64,000 bases of DNA from Microbacterium sp. cf332 (GCF_900102175.1 NZ_FNKN01000002.1:248001-312000), one strand, 5' to 3'; positions 49,799 through 59,201 are shown, counted from the stretch's first letter. Translations and numbers: made by a program. Notes: generated by a model not told the origin, from the sequence alone.

Positions 49799-52560
49799 GA
49801 GACCGCCACCTCCGACGCGTTCCAGGCGCGCATGCGGACCGCCTCGAGAGCGGCAGGACCCGAGCCGCCGGGCAGCACGAAACCGATGCGACGCTCCTCT
49901 CCCGCTTCGAGCCCGAACGCGTTGTCGTCGAGCACCGCCCCCAGCCCGTGGGGGAAGCCGTCGATGACGACGATCGGGGCGGGATGCTCCCCGACGTTCC
50001 GCACGACGATGACGTCTCCTTCCCGGCGCGCAGACAGCGTCGTCCGCGGCAGCTCGGACAGCGGCGACGTGAGCTCTGCGTAGGGTCGCAGCAGATCGGC
50101 CACCGGCGTGCGGGCCGCCTCATCGAGGGGTCGAGCCTCGAGCGCGCGCAGTTCCGCGTCCTTGCGCTGATGATTGAACGGATACCACTGCGACGAGATC
50201 CGCTCCCCCGCGGCATCCTGCAGCGTCACCGAGAGCACGAGCGGCTCGATCGGCCGCCCGACGAGCGGCGCGACGATCTCGGCGACGTCGACGCGCCCGT
50301 CGGCCGCGACGTCGACGCTCGACTCGTGCTCCGCGACGGCCGCCAGCTCGGCGTCGTACAGGCGCACGCGCACGTGGGCGTCCGACAACGGTGAGGGGGT
50401 GTCGTTCGACACGTGGATGCGGGCGCGGAACGTCTCGTCGCCCGCCCAGTCGAACTTCTCGTAGGTCGCGTAGGCCGACACGGGGGCCCCGAACTGTTTC
50501 GCCCGGTAGTACGAGAGCTTCGGGACGCCGTAGTAGTCGATGATCGCCCACGACGCGCCGGGGAACGCCTCCCCGATCTTGTAGAACCAGTAGGCCGAGG
50601 TCTCGTCGCCGCTGTGCGCGCGCATTCGCTCCGATGCGAACCGCAGAGCGTCGCCCTGCCCGAGCTGCGAGTACTCGACGAAGGTGCGCCAGTCGCGAAT
50701 GGGCCCGTAGGCGGCGTATCGCGCCTGCTTGAAGAGGTCGAAGAGCGAGAACTGCGACTGGTGCTGCATGATCGCCCCGTGCTCGGGCGGCGGCCACTGC
50801 TCGAGCAGCGCCGGATCGAGGAAGCGCGCCATGCTCTCGAGGTCGCACTGGCTCGATAGTCCGTATTCGCCGAACACCGCCGGCAGCAACCGCGTGTATG
50901 CCTCGACCGGCATGCCCTCGTGATAGACCCCGTAGAAGTGTTCGCTGCCGCCCCACGGGTCGGTGCGGTGGAACACGCGCCCGGGGTCGTACTGCGCCAC
51001 GCGTCGTCCGATGACCGTCAGCAGGTCGTCGGATGTGATCGTCGCCGGGTTCTCGTTGCCGCCGCCCCACATGACGAGCGAGGGATGGTTGCGCAGCCGG
51101 CGCACGATACGCGAGACCTGCTCGTCGATCGTCGCCAGATCCGCGCCGCTCGCGTCGAGCCCGAAGGTCAGCGGGAACTCCTGCAGCACCAGGATGCCGC
51201 GCCGGTCGCACTCGTCGTAGAACTCGTCGCTCTCGATCGTGCCGCCGCCCCACGCGCGGAGCATCTGCAGATTGCCGCGCTCGACGAGGTCGAGGATGTG
51301 CCGGTCGACCTCGAACCCTCGGCGGGCCATCGGATCGGTCCAGCACCAGTTCGCGCCCTTGAGGAAGAGCTCGCGCCCGTTCACGACGAAGCGCCAGTCG
51401 TAGGTGTCGGGGCCGTGGTTGCCCGCGAGGGGCTCCATCCGCACCGAGCGGATGCCGAACCTTGCACTGAGGGCCTGCCCCGCGGCCCGCACCTCGGCCG
51501 TGTACAGCGGCTGCGCGCCATAGCCGAACGGCCACCACAGTTGCGCATCCGGCACGTCGACCTCGACGTGGTGCCGCGTCAGATCGGCACCGACCGCGGT
51601 CGACAGCCCGAGCTCTGCGACCACGACGCCCGCCGGATCGCGGACGGTCACCGAGGCCGGCAGCGGCTCCGCGTGGTCGTGCGGAGCGACGACGTCCCAC
51701 TGCACGCGCACGCGCGACGCGCCCTCGCGGGCATCGGTCACCACCACCGCGAGATCGGCGAGCTCGACCTCGGGCACGCGCACGAGACGGACGCCGCGCC
51801 AGATGCCCATCGAGATGAGGTGCCCGTAGTGCCAGCCCCACCCCGGCGACGGCTTCATCACGCCATGCCAGTCGTGCGGCGGCGGATCGATGCGCACGAC
51901 GATCTCGTTCTCGGCGTCGGGGTCGAGCACCGAGGTCACATCGACGTCGGGACCGCCGTACATGCCGACGTGGCGCGCGACGGGCCGCCCATTCACGAAC
52001 ACGGAGGCGGCGTAGTCGAGGCCGTCGAACGAGAGTCGGATGCGGCCGCCCCGCCAGTCCGCGGGCACCCGGAAGCGACGGGCGTACCACCACTCCTGCT
52101 GCTCGATGCGGGTGCGCCGGAAGTACCACGGCCACTCCTCGGGCACGCCGTGCTCGATCAGCTCAGCGTGCGTGTTGTCGTCGACCAGCGGGTCGGCGAT
52201 GACCCCGGCCGCGACGAGCGCGCCCTGCACCGTGCCGGGCACCGACGCCGTCACCCACGTCGACCGGTCGGTATCGGACCGGTGCCAGCCGACGGGGCTG
52301 CGACGCGCGGCATCCGATCGGTCGCCGAGCCAGCGCTCGATCGAGAACTCCCGCCCCGGGAGGGCTCCCGCGAGCAGCCAGTCGCCGTCGAGAGACACCA
52401 CGTCGGCCTCGCCACCGGCGGGAGCCTCCGCGATCGTCGCCTCGCCCACCTCCTGCGCGGAACGGGACGGAACCGCCGCGTGGTGCTCGACCCACCGGTC
52501 TCCGAGCAGGGGCGAGCTCAGCCAGCGCGCGCGTTCGATGTCGTCCAGCGAAGCGGTCAC
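49795..52560 (-). CDS. GH2-family beta-glycosidase (beta-mannosidase-like)
   Basis: This 921-residue cytoplasmic enzyme has the GH2 layout: sugar-binding jelly roll (WLLAGALPGREFSIERWL, TWVTASVPGTVQGALVAAG, SFDGLDYAASVFVNGRPVARHVGMY), immunoglobulin-like domain, then the barrel. The acid/base Glu is in MWGGGNEN (about residue 502) and the nucleophile Glu in FGEYGLSS (about 565). VPGTVQGAL and LKGANWCWTDP are typical of beta-mannosidases rather than beta-galactosidases. No signal peptide is visible, so it acts on imported oligosaccharide. The GTG at 52560 is 3 bases past the permease stop. Confidence 0.92.
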   Translation of the reverse strand: MTASLDDIERARWLSSPLLGDRWVEHHAAVPSRSAQEVGEATIAEAPAGGEADVVSLDGDWLLAGALPGREFSIERWLGDRSDAARRSPVGWHRSDTDRSTWVTASVPGTVQGALVAAGVIADPLVDDNTHAELIEHGVPEEWPWYFRRTRIEQQEWWYARRFRVPADWRGGRIRLSFDGLDYAASVFVNGRPVARHVGMYGGPDVDVTSVLDPDAENEIVVRIDPPPHDWHGVMKPSPGWGWHYGHLISMGIWRGVRLVRVPEVELADLAVVVTDAREGASRVRVQWDVVAPHDHAEPLPASVTVRDPAGVVVAELGLSTAVGADLTRHHVEVDVPDAQLWWPFGYGAQPLYTAEVRAAGQALSARFGIRSVRMEPLAGNHGPDTYDWRFVVNGRELFLKGANWCWTDPMARRGFEVDRHILDLVERGNLQMLRAWGGGTIESDEFYDECDRRGILVLQEFPLTFGLDASGADLATIDEQVSRIVRRLRNHPSLVMWGGGNENPATITSDDLLTVIGRRVAQYDPGRVFHRTDPWGGSEHFYGVYHEGMPVEAYTRLLPAVFGEYGLSSQCDLESMARFLDPALLEQWPPPEHGAIMQHQSQFSLFDLFKQARYAAYGPIRDWRTFVEYSQLGQGDALRFASERMRAHSGDETSAYWFYKIGEAFPGASWAIIDYYGVPKLSYYRAKQFGAPVSAYATYEKFDWAGDETFRARIHVSNDTPSPLSDAHVRVRLYDAELAAVAEHESSVDVAADGRVDVAEIVAPLVGRPIEPLVLSVTLQDAAGERISSQWYPFNHQRKDAELRALEARPLDEAARTPVADLLRPYAELTSPLSELPRTTLSARREGDVIVVRNVGEHPAPIVVIDGFPHGLGAVLDDNAFGLEAGEERRIGFVLPGGSGPAALEAVRMRAWNASEVAVS

Positions 52561-52563
52561 CGG

Positions 52564-53400
52564 CTACTTCACCGCGCCCGCGTACAGGCCGCTGACGAAG
52601 TAGCGCTGGGCGAAGACGAACAGCAGCAGGATGGGCAGGCTCATGATGAGCACGGCGGCCATGATGTTCCCCCAGTCCGCCAGGTACTGCGCCTTGAAGT
52701 ACAGGACGCCCGTCGTCAGCGTGCGCTTGCCGGGATCGGTGAGCAGCAGCTGCGGCACGAGGTAGTCGTTCCACACACCCACGCCCTGCAGCACCCAGAA
52801 GGTCGCGACGGCGGGCCGCGCGAGCGGGAAGAAGATGCGCCAGAACAGCTGGAAGTACCCGGCGCCGTCGATGACCGCCGCCTCGACGATCTCGCGGGGC
52901 ACCTGGCGCATGAACGCCGCCATGAGGAAGACGCCGAAGGGCAGGGCTCCCGCGATGTAGAGCAGGATGACGCCGGCGTAGCTGTTGATGAGCCCGAGGT
53001 CGCGCACGACCCGGAACTGGGGCACCAGCGCGAGCTGCATCGGCAGGAAGATCCCGGCGGCGAGCAGCAGGTAGATCCCCGAGCCGATCTTCGTCGCCTG
53101 GCGCACGATCGCGTACGACGCGAGCGCCGCAACGAAGGTCGCGACGGTCATGCTGACGATGGTCAGCAGGATCGAGTTCGCGAACAGGTTGGTGAAGTTC
53201 GCCTCGTTCCACGACGTCACGAAGTTGTCGAGGGTGGGCGAGATCGGCAGGCCGGTCGGGTTCGTCAGCACCTCGAGGTTCGGCTTGAACGCCGTGATCA
53301 CGATGATCACGAGCGGATAGATCATCAGGATGCTGAGGACGATCAGCAGGACGTTGACGGGGACGCGTCGCAGCAGACGCGTGGCGGTGCGGCTGTTCAT
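52564..53400 (-). CDS. Carbohydrate ABC transporter permease (MalG type)
   Basis: This 278-residue, six-helix permease of the CUT1 class ends with the usual short tail and carries the EAA loop EIVEAAVIDGAGYFQLFWRIFFPLARPA (about residues 172-199) for ATPase contact. It pairs with the MalF-type permease gene just upstream, which it overlaps by 4 bases. No ATPase gene is present in the locus; CUT1 importers of actinobacteria often share one MsiK-type ATPase encoded elsewhere, which is the likely case here. Confidence 0.93.
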   Translation of the reverse strand: MNSRTATRLLRRVPVNVLLIVLSILMIYPLVIIVITAFKPNLEVLTNPTGLPISPTLDNFVTSWNEANFTNLFANSILLTIVSMTVATFVAALASYAIVRQATKIGSGIYLLLAAGIFLPMQLALVPQFRVVRDLGLINSYAGVILLYIAGALPFGVFLMAAFMRQVPREIVEAAVIDGAGYFQLFWRIFFPLARPAVATFWVLQGVGVWNDYLVPQLLLTDPGKRTLTTGVLYFKAQYLADWGNIMAAVLIMSLPILLLFVFAQRYFVSGLYAGAVK

Positions 53401-54389
53401 CGGCCCTCCTCCTCTGCGGCGATGCGGTTGTTCAGGCGGTTCTGGACCGCGGCGATGGCGATGAGCACGATGATGACCAGGACGGCCATGGCCGAGGCGT
53501 AGCCGAAGTTGTTGTTGACCATGCCCTCTTGGAAGACCTGGGTCATATACAGCTGAGTCGAGTTCCCCGGCCCACCCCGGGTCATCAGGTAGACGGTGTC
53601 GAACGCGCGCAGCGCACCGTTGATCGACAGCACCAGCACGAGGCCGATCGAGGGGATCATGAGCGGCAGGGTGATGAAGCGCAGCGCCTTCCAGCCGCGG
53701 GCGCCGTCGACCTTGGCGGCCTCGAGGATCTCGCCGGGGATCGTCGACAGCCCGGCGAGGAAGATGACGATGTTGAAGCCCAGACCGCTCCACAGGTCGA
53801 CGAGGATGACGCTGTACAGGGCGAGGTCGTAGTTGCCCAGCCAATCCTGCGCCAGTCCGCCGAGACCGAGGCTGCGGAGGATGGTGTTGAACGTCCCCGT
53901 CGTCGGGTCGTACATGAAGCTCCACACGAACACGATCGCGACCGGCGAGATCACCATCGGCGCGAAGAAGATCGCGCGGTAGATGTTGCCGAGCCGCAGC
54001 TGCCGGTGGAGCAGCACCGCGAAGAGGAACGCCAGCACCGTCTGCACGACGATCTTGAAGAAGCCGTAGATCGCGGTGTTCCCGACCGCCTCCATCAGCA
54101 CGGGGTCGCCCGAGAAGATGCGCACGAAGTTGTCGAGGCCCAGGAACTCCCACGCACGGTTGAACCCACGGGCATCCGTGAAGCTCGCCACGACGACCTG
54201 TCCCATCGGGTACACCGTGAACACGAGATACAGGATGAGTGCCGGCGCCATGGCCACCCAGAACTTCCCGGTGGAGCTCCTGCCGGTCCAGAGGCGCTCC
54301 GCGAGCGTCGTGCGCTTCCGGAGCGCGGTCACGTTCTCCGGGTCGTCCAAGGCGAGGACGCGAGGATCTTCGACGCGCGTGCTGCTCAT
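53397..54389 (-). CDS. Carbohydrate ABC transporter permease (MalF type)
   Basis: This 330-residue CUT1 permease has a long cytoplasmic N-terminus (MSSTRVEDPRVLALDDPENV), six helices (first about residues 44-66, FWVAMAPALILYLVFTVYPM) and the EAA loop GEILEAAKVDGARGWKALRFITLPLMIPS. The ATG at 54389 overlaps the stop of the DUF6259 gene by 4 bases, and the gene end overlaps the MalG gene by 4 bases. With two binding proteins encoded in the neighbouring operon, one channel probably serves two receptors. Confidence 0.93.
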   Translation of the reverse strand: MSSTRVEDPRVLALDDPENVTALRKRTTLAERLWTGRSSTGKFWVAMAPALILYLVFTVYPMGQVVVASFTDARGFNRAWEFLGLDNFVRIFSGDPVLMEAVGNTAIYGFFKIVVQTVLAFLFAVLLHRQLRLGNIYRAIFFAPMVISPVAIVFVWSFMYDPTTGTFNTILRSLGLGGLAQDWLGNYDLALYSVILVDLWSGLGFNIVIFLAGLSTIPGEILEAAKVDGARGWKALRFITLPLMIPSIGLVLVLSINGALRAFDTVYLMTRGGPGNSTQLYMTQVFQEGMVNNNFGYASAMAVLVIIVLIAIAAVQNRLNNRIAAEEEGR

Positions 54390-56485
54390 GTCGTTCCAAT
54401 CGGGTCGGTCGGGGGAACCACGACGACGGCGTCGCGGGGGTCGATGGTGAGGATCGCGCCGGTCGACGCGAGGCCGGTGCCGGCCGAGCCGTCGAGAGGC
54501 ACGACGGTCGAGCCGTGCGGGACGCCGGCGATGCGCACCCGCGCGGGCGCGTCGCCGAAGTTGGCTACGACGACCAGGCGCGAGGGATCGTCGGCGTCGC
54601 GCCGCCAGACGGTGCGGCGCACGAGCCCGGCGCCATCGGACCCGCCCGCGTCCGCCACCGTCACGGTGTCGTCGAACACCGGCTCGCCGTTCCACAGCCA
54701 GTCGGCGTAGCGGCCGCGCACGTCCTCGGCGAGACGCGCGCGGGCGACGGTCGCCGGCATGTCGCGGGGACGTCCTTTGAAGTTGAAGGGCTCCAGGCTC
54801 ATCGCGTATCCGTCGAGGATGCTCTGGGCGATCATCCCGTGCTCGTCGAATCCGGTGAGCGCCGTGACGATGCGGGCGTCGGGGCGCAGCATCCTGCCGA
54901 CGGGACGGTGCTGCGCCGATGCGCTGCGGAAGTATGAGACGTCGTAGTCCTCGAACTGCGCGTCGTAGGCGCCCTCGGCGGCGATGACGAAGGTGTCGGC
55001 GGCGTCACCGAGGCGCGCACGGATGTCGTCGATGTAGGCCGCATCCCACGTGAAGGCGCTCGCCCCGACGGGGTGGCCGTGATCGTCGGCGAAACACAGC
55101 AGAGCGCGCCCGTGGTAGAGCGACTCGTCGGCGAGGACGCCATCGGCGCCCCATGACGCCAGCTCGGCGACCTCGGCGGCGATGCGCTCTCGCAGCTCGC
55201 GCACGCCGAAGCACAGCGGCACGTACCAGGGCGTACTGATGCCGTAGCGCTTGCGCGAGGAGTGGTAGACGGGACCGGGCTGCGCGTAGGGCTGACCGTT
55301 CGGGTCGCGCGACACGAAGCGCTCCAGCTCGTCCCAGTTCGGGCCGGGCTTCTCGACCCACACGTACTTGACGTAGAGCACCGTGGCGACGTCGAGTTCA
55401 CGGGCGCGATCGAGGGCTCGCCGGAGGCCTGCGGCTCCGCCGAGCTTCGCCGCCGGCCGGTGCCACGGTACGAGTCCGTCCTGACCGCCCTCGTTCCACC
55501 CGACGATCTGGATCGCGCCGATGCCCGCCGACGCACACTCCTCGATGATGTCGACGAGATCGTCGAAGTCGTACCGCGGCTCCCCCTCGGTCGACATGAG
55601 CTGCACCTGCAGCCAGAGTCGGGGCTCGCCGAGCCAGGCGGCGCGCGAGCGTCGGGTCGGCGCCTGGTTGCGGCGGTAGGGCTCGATCGAGCCGGTCCAC
55701 TCCCCCGCATAGGGCGCGAGCGCCATCGTCGGCACCTCGATGCGACCCTCGGCCGGGGCCGGGAAGTGGATGGCGTCGAGCGTCACGGCTGCGTCGGGGC
55801 CTGCCATACGGGCGAGACTGTCGGCGTAACCCGGTTCGAGCGAGGCGCGCCATCCGATGAAGTCGAGGGTCGGCGCCGCCGGCAGGACCGTGATGCCGCC
55901 GGCGTCGGCCACGAGTGCGACGAACGGCGAGGTCGGGTTGCCCACGAGCTCCGGCCGCAGGTTGCCGCTGGCGTAGTCGGGGAACATCGTGCCCCAGTAG
56001 GGCGCGTTGCTGTCGAACACGGGGAGCAGGTCGACGCGCGTGCCCGTCGAGTAGTCGACACCGCGCAGCTCGAGCTTCCGCGACGCGGGGCGGACGCCGC
56101 GCAGGGACGGGAAGCGCACGGCTTCGACCCCGCCCGCCTCGATCGCGAGCGCGAGACCGAGGCGGAGCACGCCCGCATCGATGGCAGCCGTGACGACGAT
56201 CTCGCCGCGCAGCGTCTCGCCGGTCGAGGTCACCGGGTCGGTCCACCGCAGCGTGAGGACGCCCGCGTCGTCGTCGCGCTCGTACCCCGAGAGCGTCTGC
56301 TGCGACGTCTGGACGACGACCGTACGGTCGCCTCCGCGCGGGATCTCGACGACGAACAGCGAACCCGCGCTCGCTTCTTCCAGCCACGGGCCGACCCTGC
56401 CATCATCGAATCGCACGAGCCCGCCGGTGCGGGCGTCGAAGGCGATCGACAGATGCGGGTCCTCGAGGGTGAGGAGCTGAGTCAC
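54386..56485 (-). CDS. DUF6259 protein, probable TIM-barrel glycoside hydrolase of unknown specificity
   Basis: This 699-residue cytoplasmic protein has a beta-sandwich-like N-terminal third (MTQLLTLEDPHLSIAFDARTGGLVRF, GVEAVRFPSLRGVRP) and a central barrel with strand ends such as IGAIQIVGWNEGGQDGLVPW, VLYVKYVWVEKPGP, GADGVLADESLYHGRALLCFADDH and FVIAAEGAYDAQFEDYD, where acidic residues sit as in clan GH-D or GH101-like enzymes. A small beta domain closes the protein. I place it in DUF6259 from memory of the pattern. The GTG at 56485 has AAGGAAG upstream and a LacI-type operator 25 bases further on. It leads the five-gene operon. Confidence 0.75.
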   Translation of the reverse strand: MTQLLTLEDPHLSIAFDARTGGLVRFDDGRVGPWLEEASAGSLFVVEIPRGGDRTVVVQTSQQTLSGYERDDDAGVLTLRWTDPVTSTGETLRGEIVVTAAIDAGVLRLGLALAIEAGGVEAVRFPSLRGVRPASRKLELRGVDYSTGTRVDLLPVFDSNAPYWGTMFPDYASGNLRPELVGNPTSPFVALVADAGGITVLPAAPTLDFIGWRASLEPGYADSLARMAGPDAAVTLDAIHFPAPAEGRIEVPTMALAPYAGEWTGSIEPYRRNQAPTRRSRAAWLGEPRLWLQVQLMSTEGEPRYDFDDLVDIIEECASAGIGAIQIVGWNEGGQDGLVPWHRPAAKLGGAAGLRRALDRARELDVATVLYVKYVWVEKPGPNWDELERFVSRDPNGQPYAQPGPVYHSSRKRYGISTPWYVPLCFGVRELRERIAAEVAELASWGADGVLADESLYHGRALLCFADDHGHPVGASAFTWDAAYIDDIRARLGDAADTFVIAAEGAYDAQFEDYDVSYFRSASAQHRPVGRMLRPDARIVTALTGFDEHGMIAQSILDGYAMSLEPFNFKGRPRDMPATVARARLAEDVRGRYADWLWNGEPVFDDTVTVADAGGSDGAGLVRRTVWRRDADDPSRLVVVANFGDAPARVRIAGVPHGSTVVPLDGSAGTGLASTGAILTIDPRDAVVVVPPTDPIGTT

Positions 56486-56509
56486 GGAACACTTCCTTGA
56501 GTTGCGTTT

Positions 56510-56526
56510 GTGTAGCCATACTACAC
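56510..56526. promoter_or_regulatory. LacI-type operator O1 (GTGTAG-CCATA-CTACAC)
   Basis: Perfect 6-base arms flank a 5-base centre, 24 bases upstream of the DUF6259 start. On the minus strand it contains TAGTAT, a good -10 hexamer, so a bound repressor would block the promoter. Closely similar sites lie at 59185 and 63954. Confidence 0.75.
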
Positions 56527-56538
56527 GGATGGCCAGAG

Positions 56539-56582
56539 AAGACCCCCGAATTCGCCATGTGAGAGCGAATATCGGGGGTCTT
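56539..56582 (-). terminator. Terminator after the tandem binding-protein genes
   Basis: AAGACCCCCGAATTCGC (56539-56555) pairs with GCGAATATCGGGGGTCTT (56565-56582) with one bulged base. Transcribed on the minus strand it forms a long stem followed by CTCTGG, 22 bases past the second binding-protein stop, and separates that transcript from the DUF6259 operon promoter. Confidence 0.75.
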
Positions 56583-56604
56583 GGGTAGCGCGGCTACCGA
56601 TGAT

Positions 56605-57867
56605 TCAGCGGGACGCTCGAATCTCATCGAGAGTCGCGTCGAGCTCGGTGACGACTGCGGCCGAGTCCGTCCGGCCCGCGATGAGGTTCTGCATCCCGAC
56701 GAGCAGAGTCTCCTGGAGCTGCGGGTGGGCGGGGAGCACCATCGGGCGGAAGGTCTTGCCCTGCCAGGCGGCCTCCATGTCGCCGAAGAGCGGGTCGACC
56801 GACGAGACGTCGACGCCCTCGGTCACCGGGAACGCCTTCACCCCGGTGAGGAACTCGGTGTACACGTCGTCCTCGAAGAAGAAGTCGATGAAGCGCTCGG
56901 CCGCGTCGACCTTGTCGTTGCCGGGATTGATCCCCCAGGCCACGAGGTAGCTGCCCCACATGTCGGCCACGTCGGCGTCGAGCGTGGGGAAGTTCATGTA
57001 CCCCGGGTCGACGCCCGCGGCGCGTGCGTCGGAGAGGATCCAGGTCGCGGGGAACATCGCGGCCGTGCCCGAGAGGAACGCGGTCTTGGCGGCCGACTGG
57101 TTCGTCCCGACCGGATCGGGCATGTAGTACGGCACCAGCTCCTCGACGACGTCCAGCGCACTCTCGTAGCCGGGCGTCTCGGCGAACGTCGTCTCGCCGG
57201 CGAGCAGCTCGTCGATAATGTCGGGCGAATCGGGGAACACGTGCTGCGCCATGGCGTAGTACGCGATGAACTGCGGCCACCAGCTGTCCTGCGCCGACAT
57301 CGCGAACGGCACGATACCCGCGTCCGACAGCTTCGCCGCTGCATGCGTCAGCTCGGTGTACGTCTGCGGGATCTCGCCGATGCCGGCCTGCTCGAACAGC
57401 GCCGTGTTGTAGATGATGCCGTTACCCGACTGCGAGATGGGCACGTAATAAGCACCTTCGCCGCCGGAGTCGCGGGTCGCCTCCAGCGCCGCGGCCTCGT
57501 TGAGCCGGCCGAGGAAGTCCGTCGACGACAGGTCGGCGGCGAAGCCGTCCTGGATGAAGTCGGTCAGGTTCTTCGGGTCGAACCCGTAGACGTCCGGGCC
57601 CGCGCCGCCCGAGAGCCGCGTCTTGAGGACGTTGTCGTAGTCGTTGGTGTTGACGAACTCGGCATTGACGGTGACGTCGGGGTTGGCCTCCTCGAAGGCC
57701 GCGATCACCGTCTCGTACGCCTTCTGGTTGTCGCCGCCGTCGCCCCACATCAAGAAGCTGAGCTCCGTACCGCCGCCGCCGGCGCTGCCGCATCCCGTGA
57801 GCGCCGCCGCCGCGAGCGCGGCCACGCCGGCCGCGCTCGCGAGACGGACACGGGGACTGTGCGTCAT
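56605..57867 (-). CDS. Carbohydrate ABC transporter binding lipoprotein 2 (CUT1)
   Basis: This 420-residue exported lipoprotein starts MTHSPRVRLASAAGVAALAA and has the lipobox ALTGC. The mature domain is the MalE/UgpB-type solute-binding fold (ELSFLMWGDGGDNQKAYETVI, LSGGAGPDVYGFD, FPATWILSDARA). It is closely similar to, and exactly as long as, the protein encoded immediately upstream, with which it shares a 4-base ATGA overlap: a tandem duplication that has since diverged. Both share segments such as EFxNTNDYDNxLKTRLSGGAG. The two probably bind different but related oligosaccharides. Confidence 0.93.
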   Translation of the reverse strand: MTHSPRVRLASAAGVAALAAAALTGCGSAGGGGTELSFLMWGDGGDNQKAYETVIAAFEEANPDVTVNAEFVNTNDYDNVLKTRLSGGAGPDVYGFDPKNLTDFIQDGFAADLSSTDFLGRLNEAAALEATRDSGGEGAYYVPISQSGNGIIYNTALFEQAGIGEIPQTYTELTHAAAKLSDAGIVPFAMSAQDSWWPQFIAYYAMAQHVFPDSPDIIDELLAGETTFAETPGYESALDVVEELVPYYMPDPVGTNQSAAKTAFLSGTAAMFPATWILSDARAAGVDPGYMNFPTLDADVADMWGSYLVAWGINPGNDKVDAAERFIDFFFEDDVYTEFLTGVKAFPVTEGVDVSSVDPLFGDMEAAWQGKTFRPMVLPAHPQLQETLLVGMQNLIAGRTDSAAVVTELDATLDEIRASR

Positions 57868-59126
57868 CGGTTGTTCGCCACGTATTGGGCGAGGGCGGTG
57901 TCGAGATCGGCGAGAACCTGCTGGGTGTCGCGCTGGCCGCTGATGATGTTCTGCAGCCCGACGAGAAGGGCGTCCTGGATGCTGGGGTCGGTCGGCGAGA
58001 ACGCCGCGACGAACTGCTTGCCCTCCCACGACGCCTGCATGTCGGGGAACAGCGGGTCGACGTCGGCGCCGATCTCGATCCCCGTGGTGGTGGGGAAGAG
58101 CTTCACCTTGCCCAGGAACTCCGTGTACACGTCGTCCTGCATGAAGTAATCGAGGAACTTCTGGCCCGCGTCGAGCTTGGCGTCGCCGTTGTTCGGGTTC
58201 AGCCCGAAGCGCACCTGGTACGTGCCCCAGATCGAGTCCGATCCGTCGTCGGTGGTGGGGAAGTTCATGTACGCGACGTCGAGATCGGCGTCACGCGCGT
58301 CGGAGAGGATCCACGTCGCGGGGAACATCGCCGCCTGGCCGCTGAGGAACGCCGACTGCGCGGCGGTCTGGCTCGTGCCGACGGGGTTGGGCATGTAGTA
58401 CGGAGTCAGCTCGCGGACGATGTCGAGGGAGTCCGCCCACGCCTCGCTGTCGGAGAACGTCGTCTCGCCGGCGGCCATCTCAGCACCCAGCTCCTCGTTG
58501 GCGCCGTGCTCGGCCAGCGGGTAGTACACGATGAACTGCGGCCACCAGTTGTCCTGCGCGCTCATCGCGAAGGGCGTGATGCCCGCCGCCTTGAGCTTCT
58601 CCGACGCCGCGAGCAGCTCGGTGTAGGTCGTCGGCTCCTCGGTGATGCCCGCCTGATCGAAGAGCGCCGTGTTGTAGATGAGCCCGTTGCCCGAGAGCGA
58701 GATCGGCAGGTTGTAGGTGCCGCCCGCCCGCTGCGCATCCTCGGCCGCCTCGGGGTTCAGCTTCGAGAGGTAGCTCTCGCCGCCGTCGGAGAGATCGGCG
58801 GCGAAGCCGTCGGCGACGAAGGTGTCGATGTTGCCGAGGTCGAAGCCGTAGACATCCGGACCGGCGCCGCCCGAGAGGCGCGTCTTGAGGATGTTGTCGT
58901 AGTCGTTGGTGTTGAAGAACTCCGCGTTGACGGCGATGTCCGGGTTCGCGTCCTCGAACGAGGCGATGACGTCCTCGTAGGCCTTCTGCGTGTCACCGCC
59001 ATCGCCCCACATCAGGAAGCTGATCTCGGTCTTCCCGCCGGCGGCATCACCCGCGCACCCGGTCAGGGTGCCGATGGTCGCGAGCGCGACTCCGACGAAT
59101 GCTGTCCCCTTGAGCCACTTCTTCAT
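57864..59126 (-). CDS. Carbohydrate ABC transporter binding lipoprotein 1 (CUT1)
   Basis: This 420-residue lipoprotein opens MKKWLKGTAFVGVALATIG and LTGC, followed by the same solute-binding fold as its tandem partner (EISFLMWGDGGDTQKAYEDVI, GPDVYGFDLGN, GNGLIYNTALFDQAGI, SAQDNWWPQFIVYY). The ATG at 59126 has GGGAGAA upstream. It is the first gene of a two-gene operon starting at a LacI-type operator site (59185-59201). It delivers sugar to the MalF/MalG-type channel encoded in the next operon. Confidence 0.94.
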   Translation of the reverse strand: MKKWLKGTAFVGVALATIGTLTGCAGDAAGGKTEISFLMWGDGGDTQKAYEDVIASFEDANPDIAVNAEFFNTNDYDNILKTRLSGGAGPDVYGFDLGNIDTFVADGFAADLSDGGESYLSKLNPEAAEDAQRAGGTYNLPISLSGNGLIYNTALFDQAGITEEPTTYTELLAASEKLKAAGITPFAMSAQDNWWPQFIVYYPLAEHGANEELGAEMAAGETTFSDSEAWADSLDIVRELTPYYMPNPVGTSQTAAQSAFLSGQAAMFPATWILSDARDADLDVAYMNFPTTDDGSDSIWGTYQVRFGLNPNNGDAKLDAGQKFLDYFMQDDVYTEFLGKVKLFPTTTGIEIGADVDPLFPDMQASWEGKQFVAAFSPTDPSIQDALLVGLQNIISGQRDTQQVLADLDTALAQYVANNR

Positions 59127-59184
59127 GGCTTCTCCCTGTCTTCATCGATGGTCTACGCCAGCTGGCGGCGCGACGTCCGGGTAT

Positions 59185-59201
59185 TGGTAGCGATACTACA
59201 C
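59185..59201. promoter_or_regulatory. LacI-type operator O2 (TGGTAG-CGATA-CTACAC)
   Basis: The site has the same centre and right arm as O1 and a left arm differing at the outermost two positions. It lies 58 bases upstream of the binding-protein gene on the minus strand, again with TAGTAT as a likely -10 hexamer. Confidence 0.7.
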
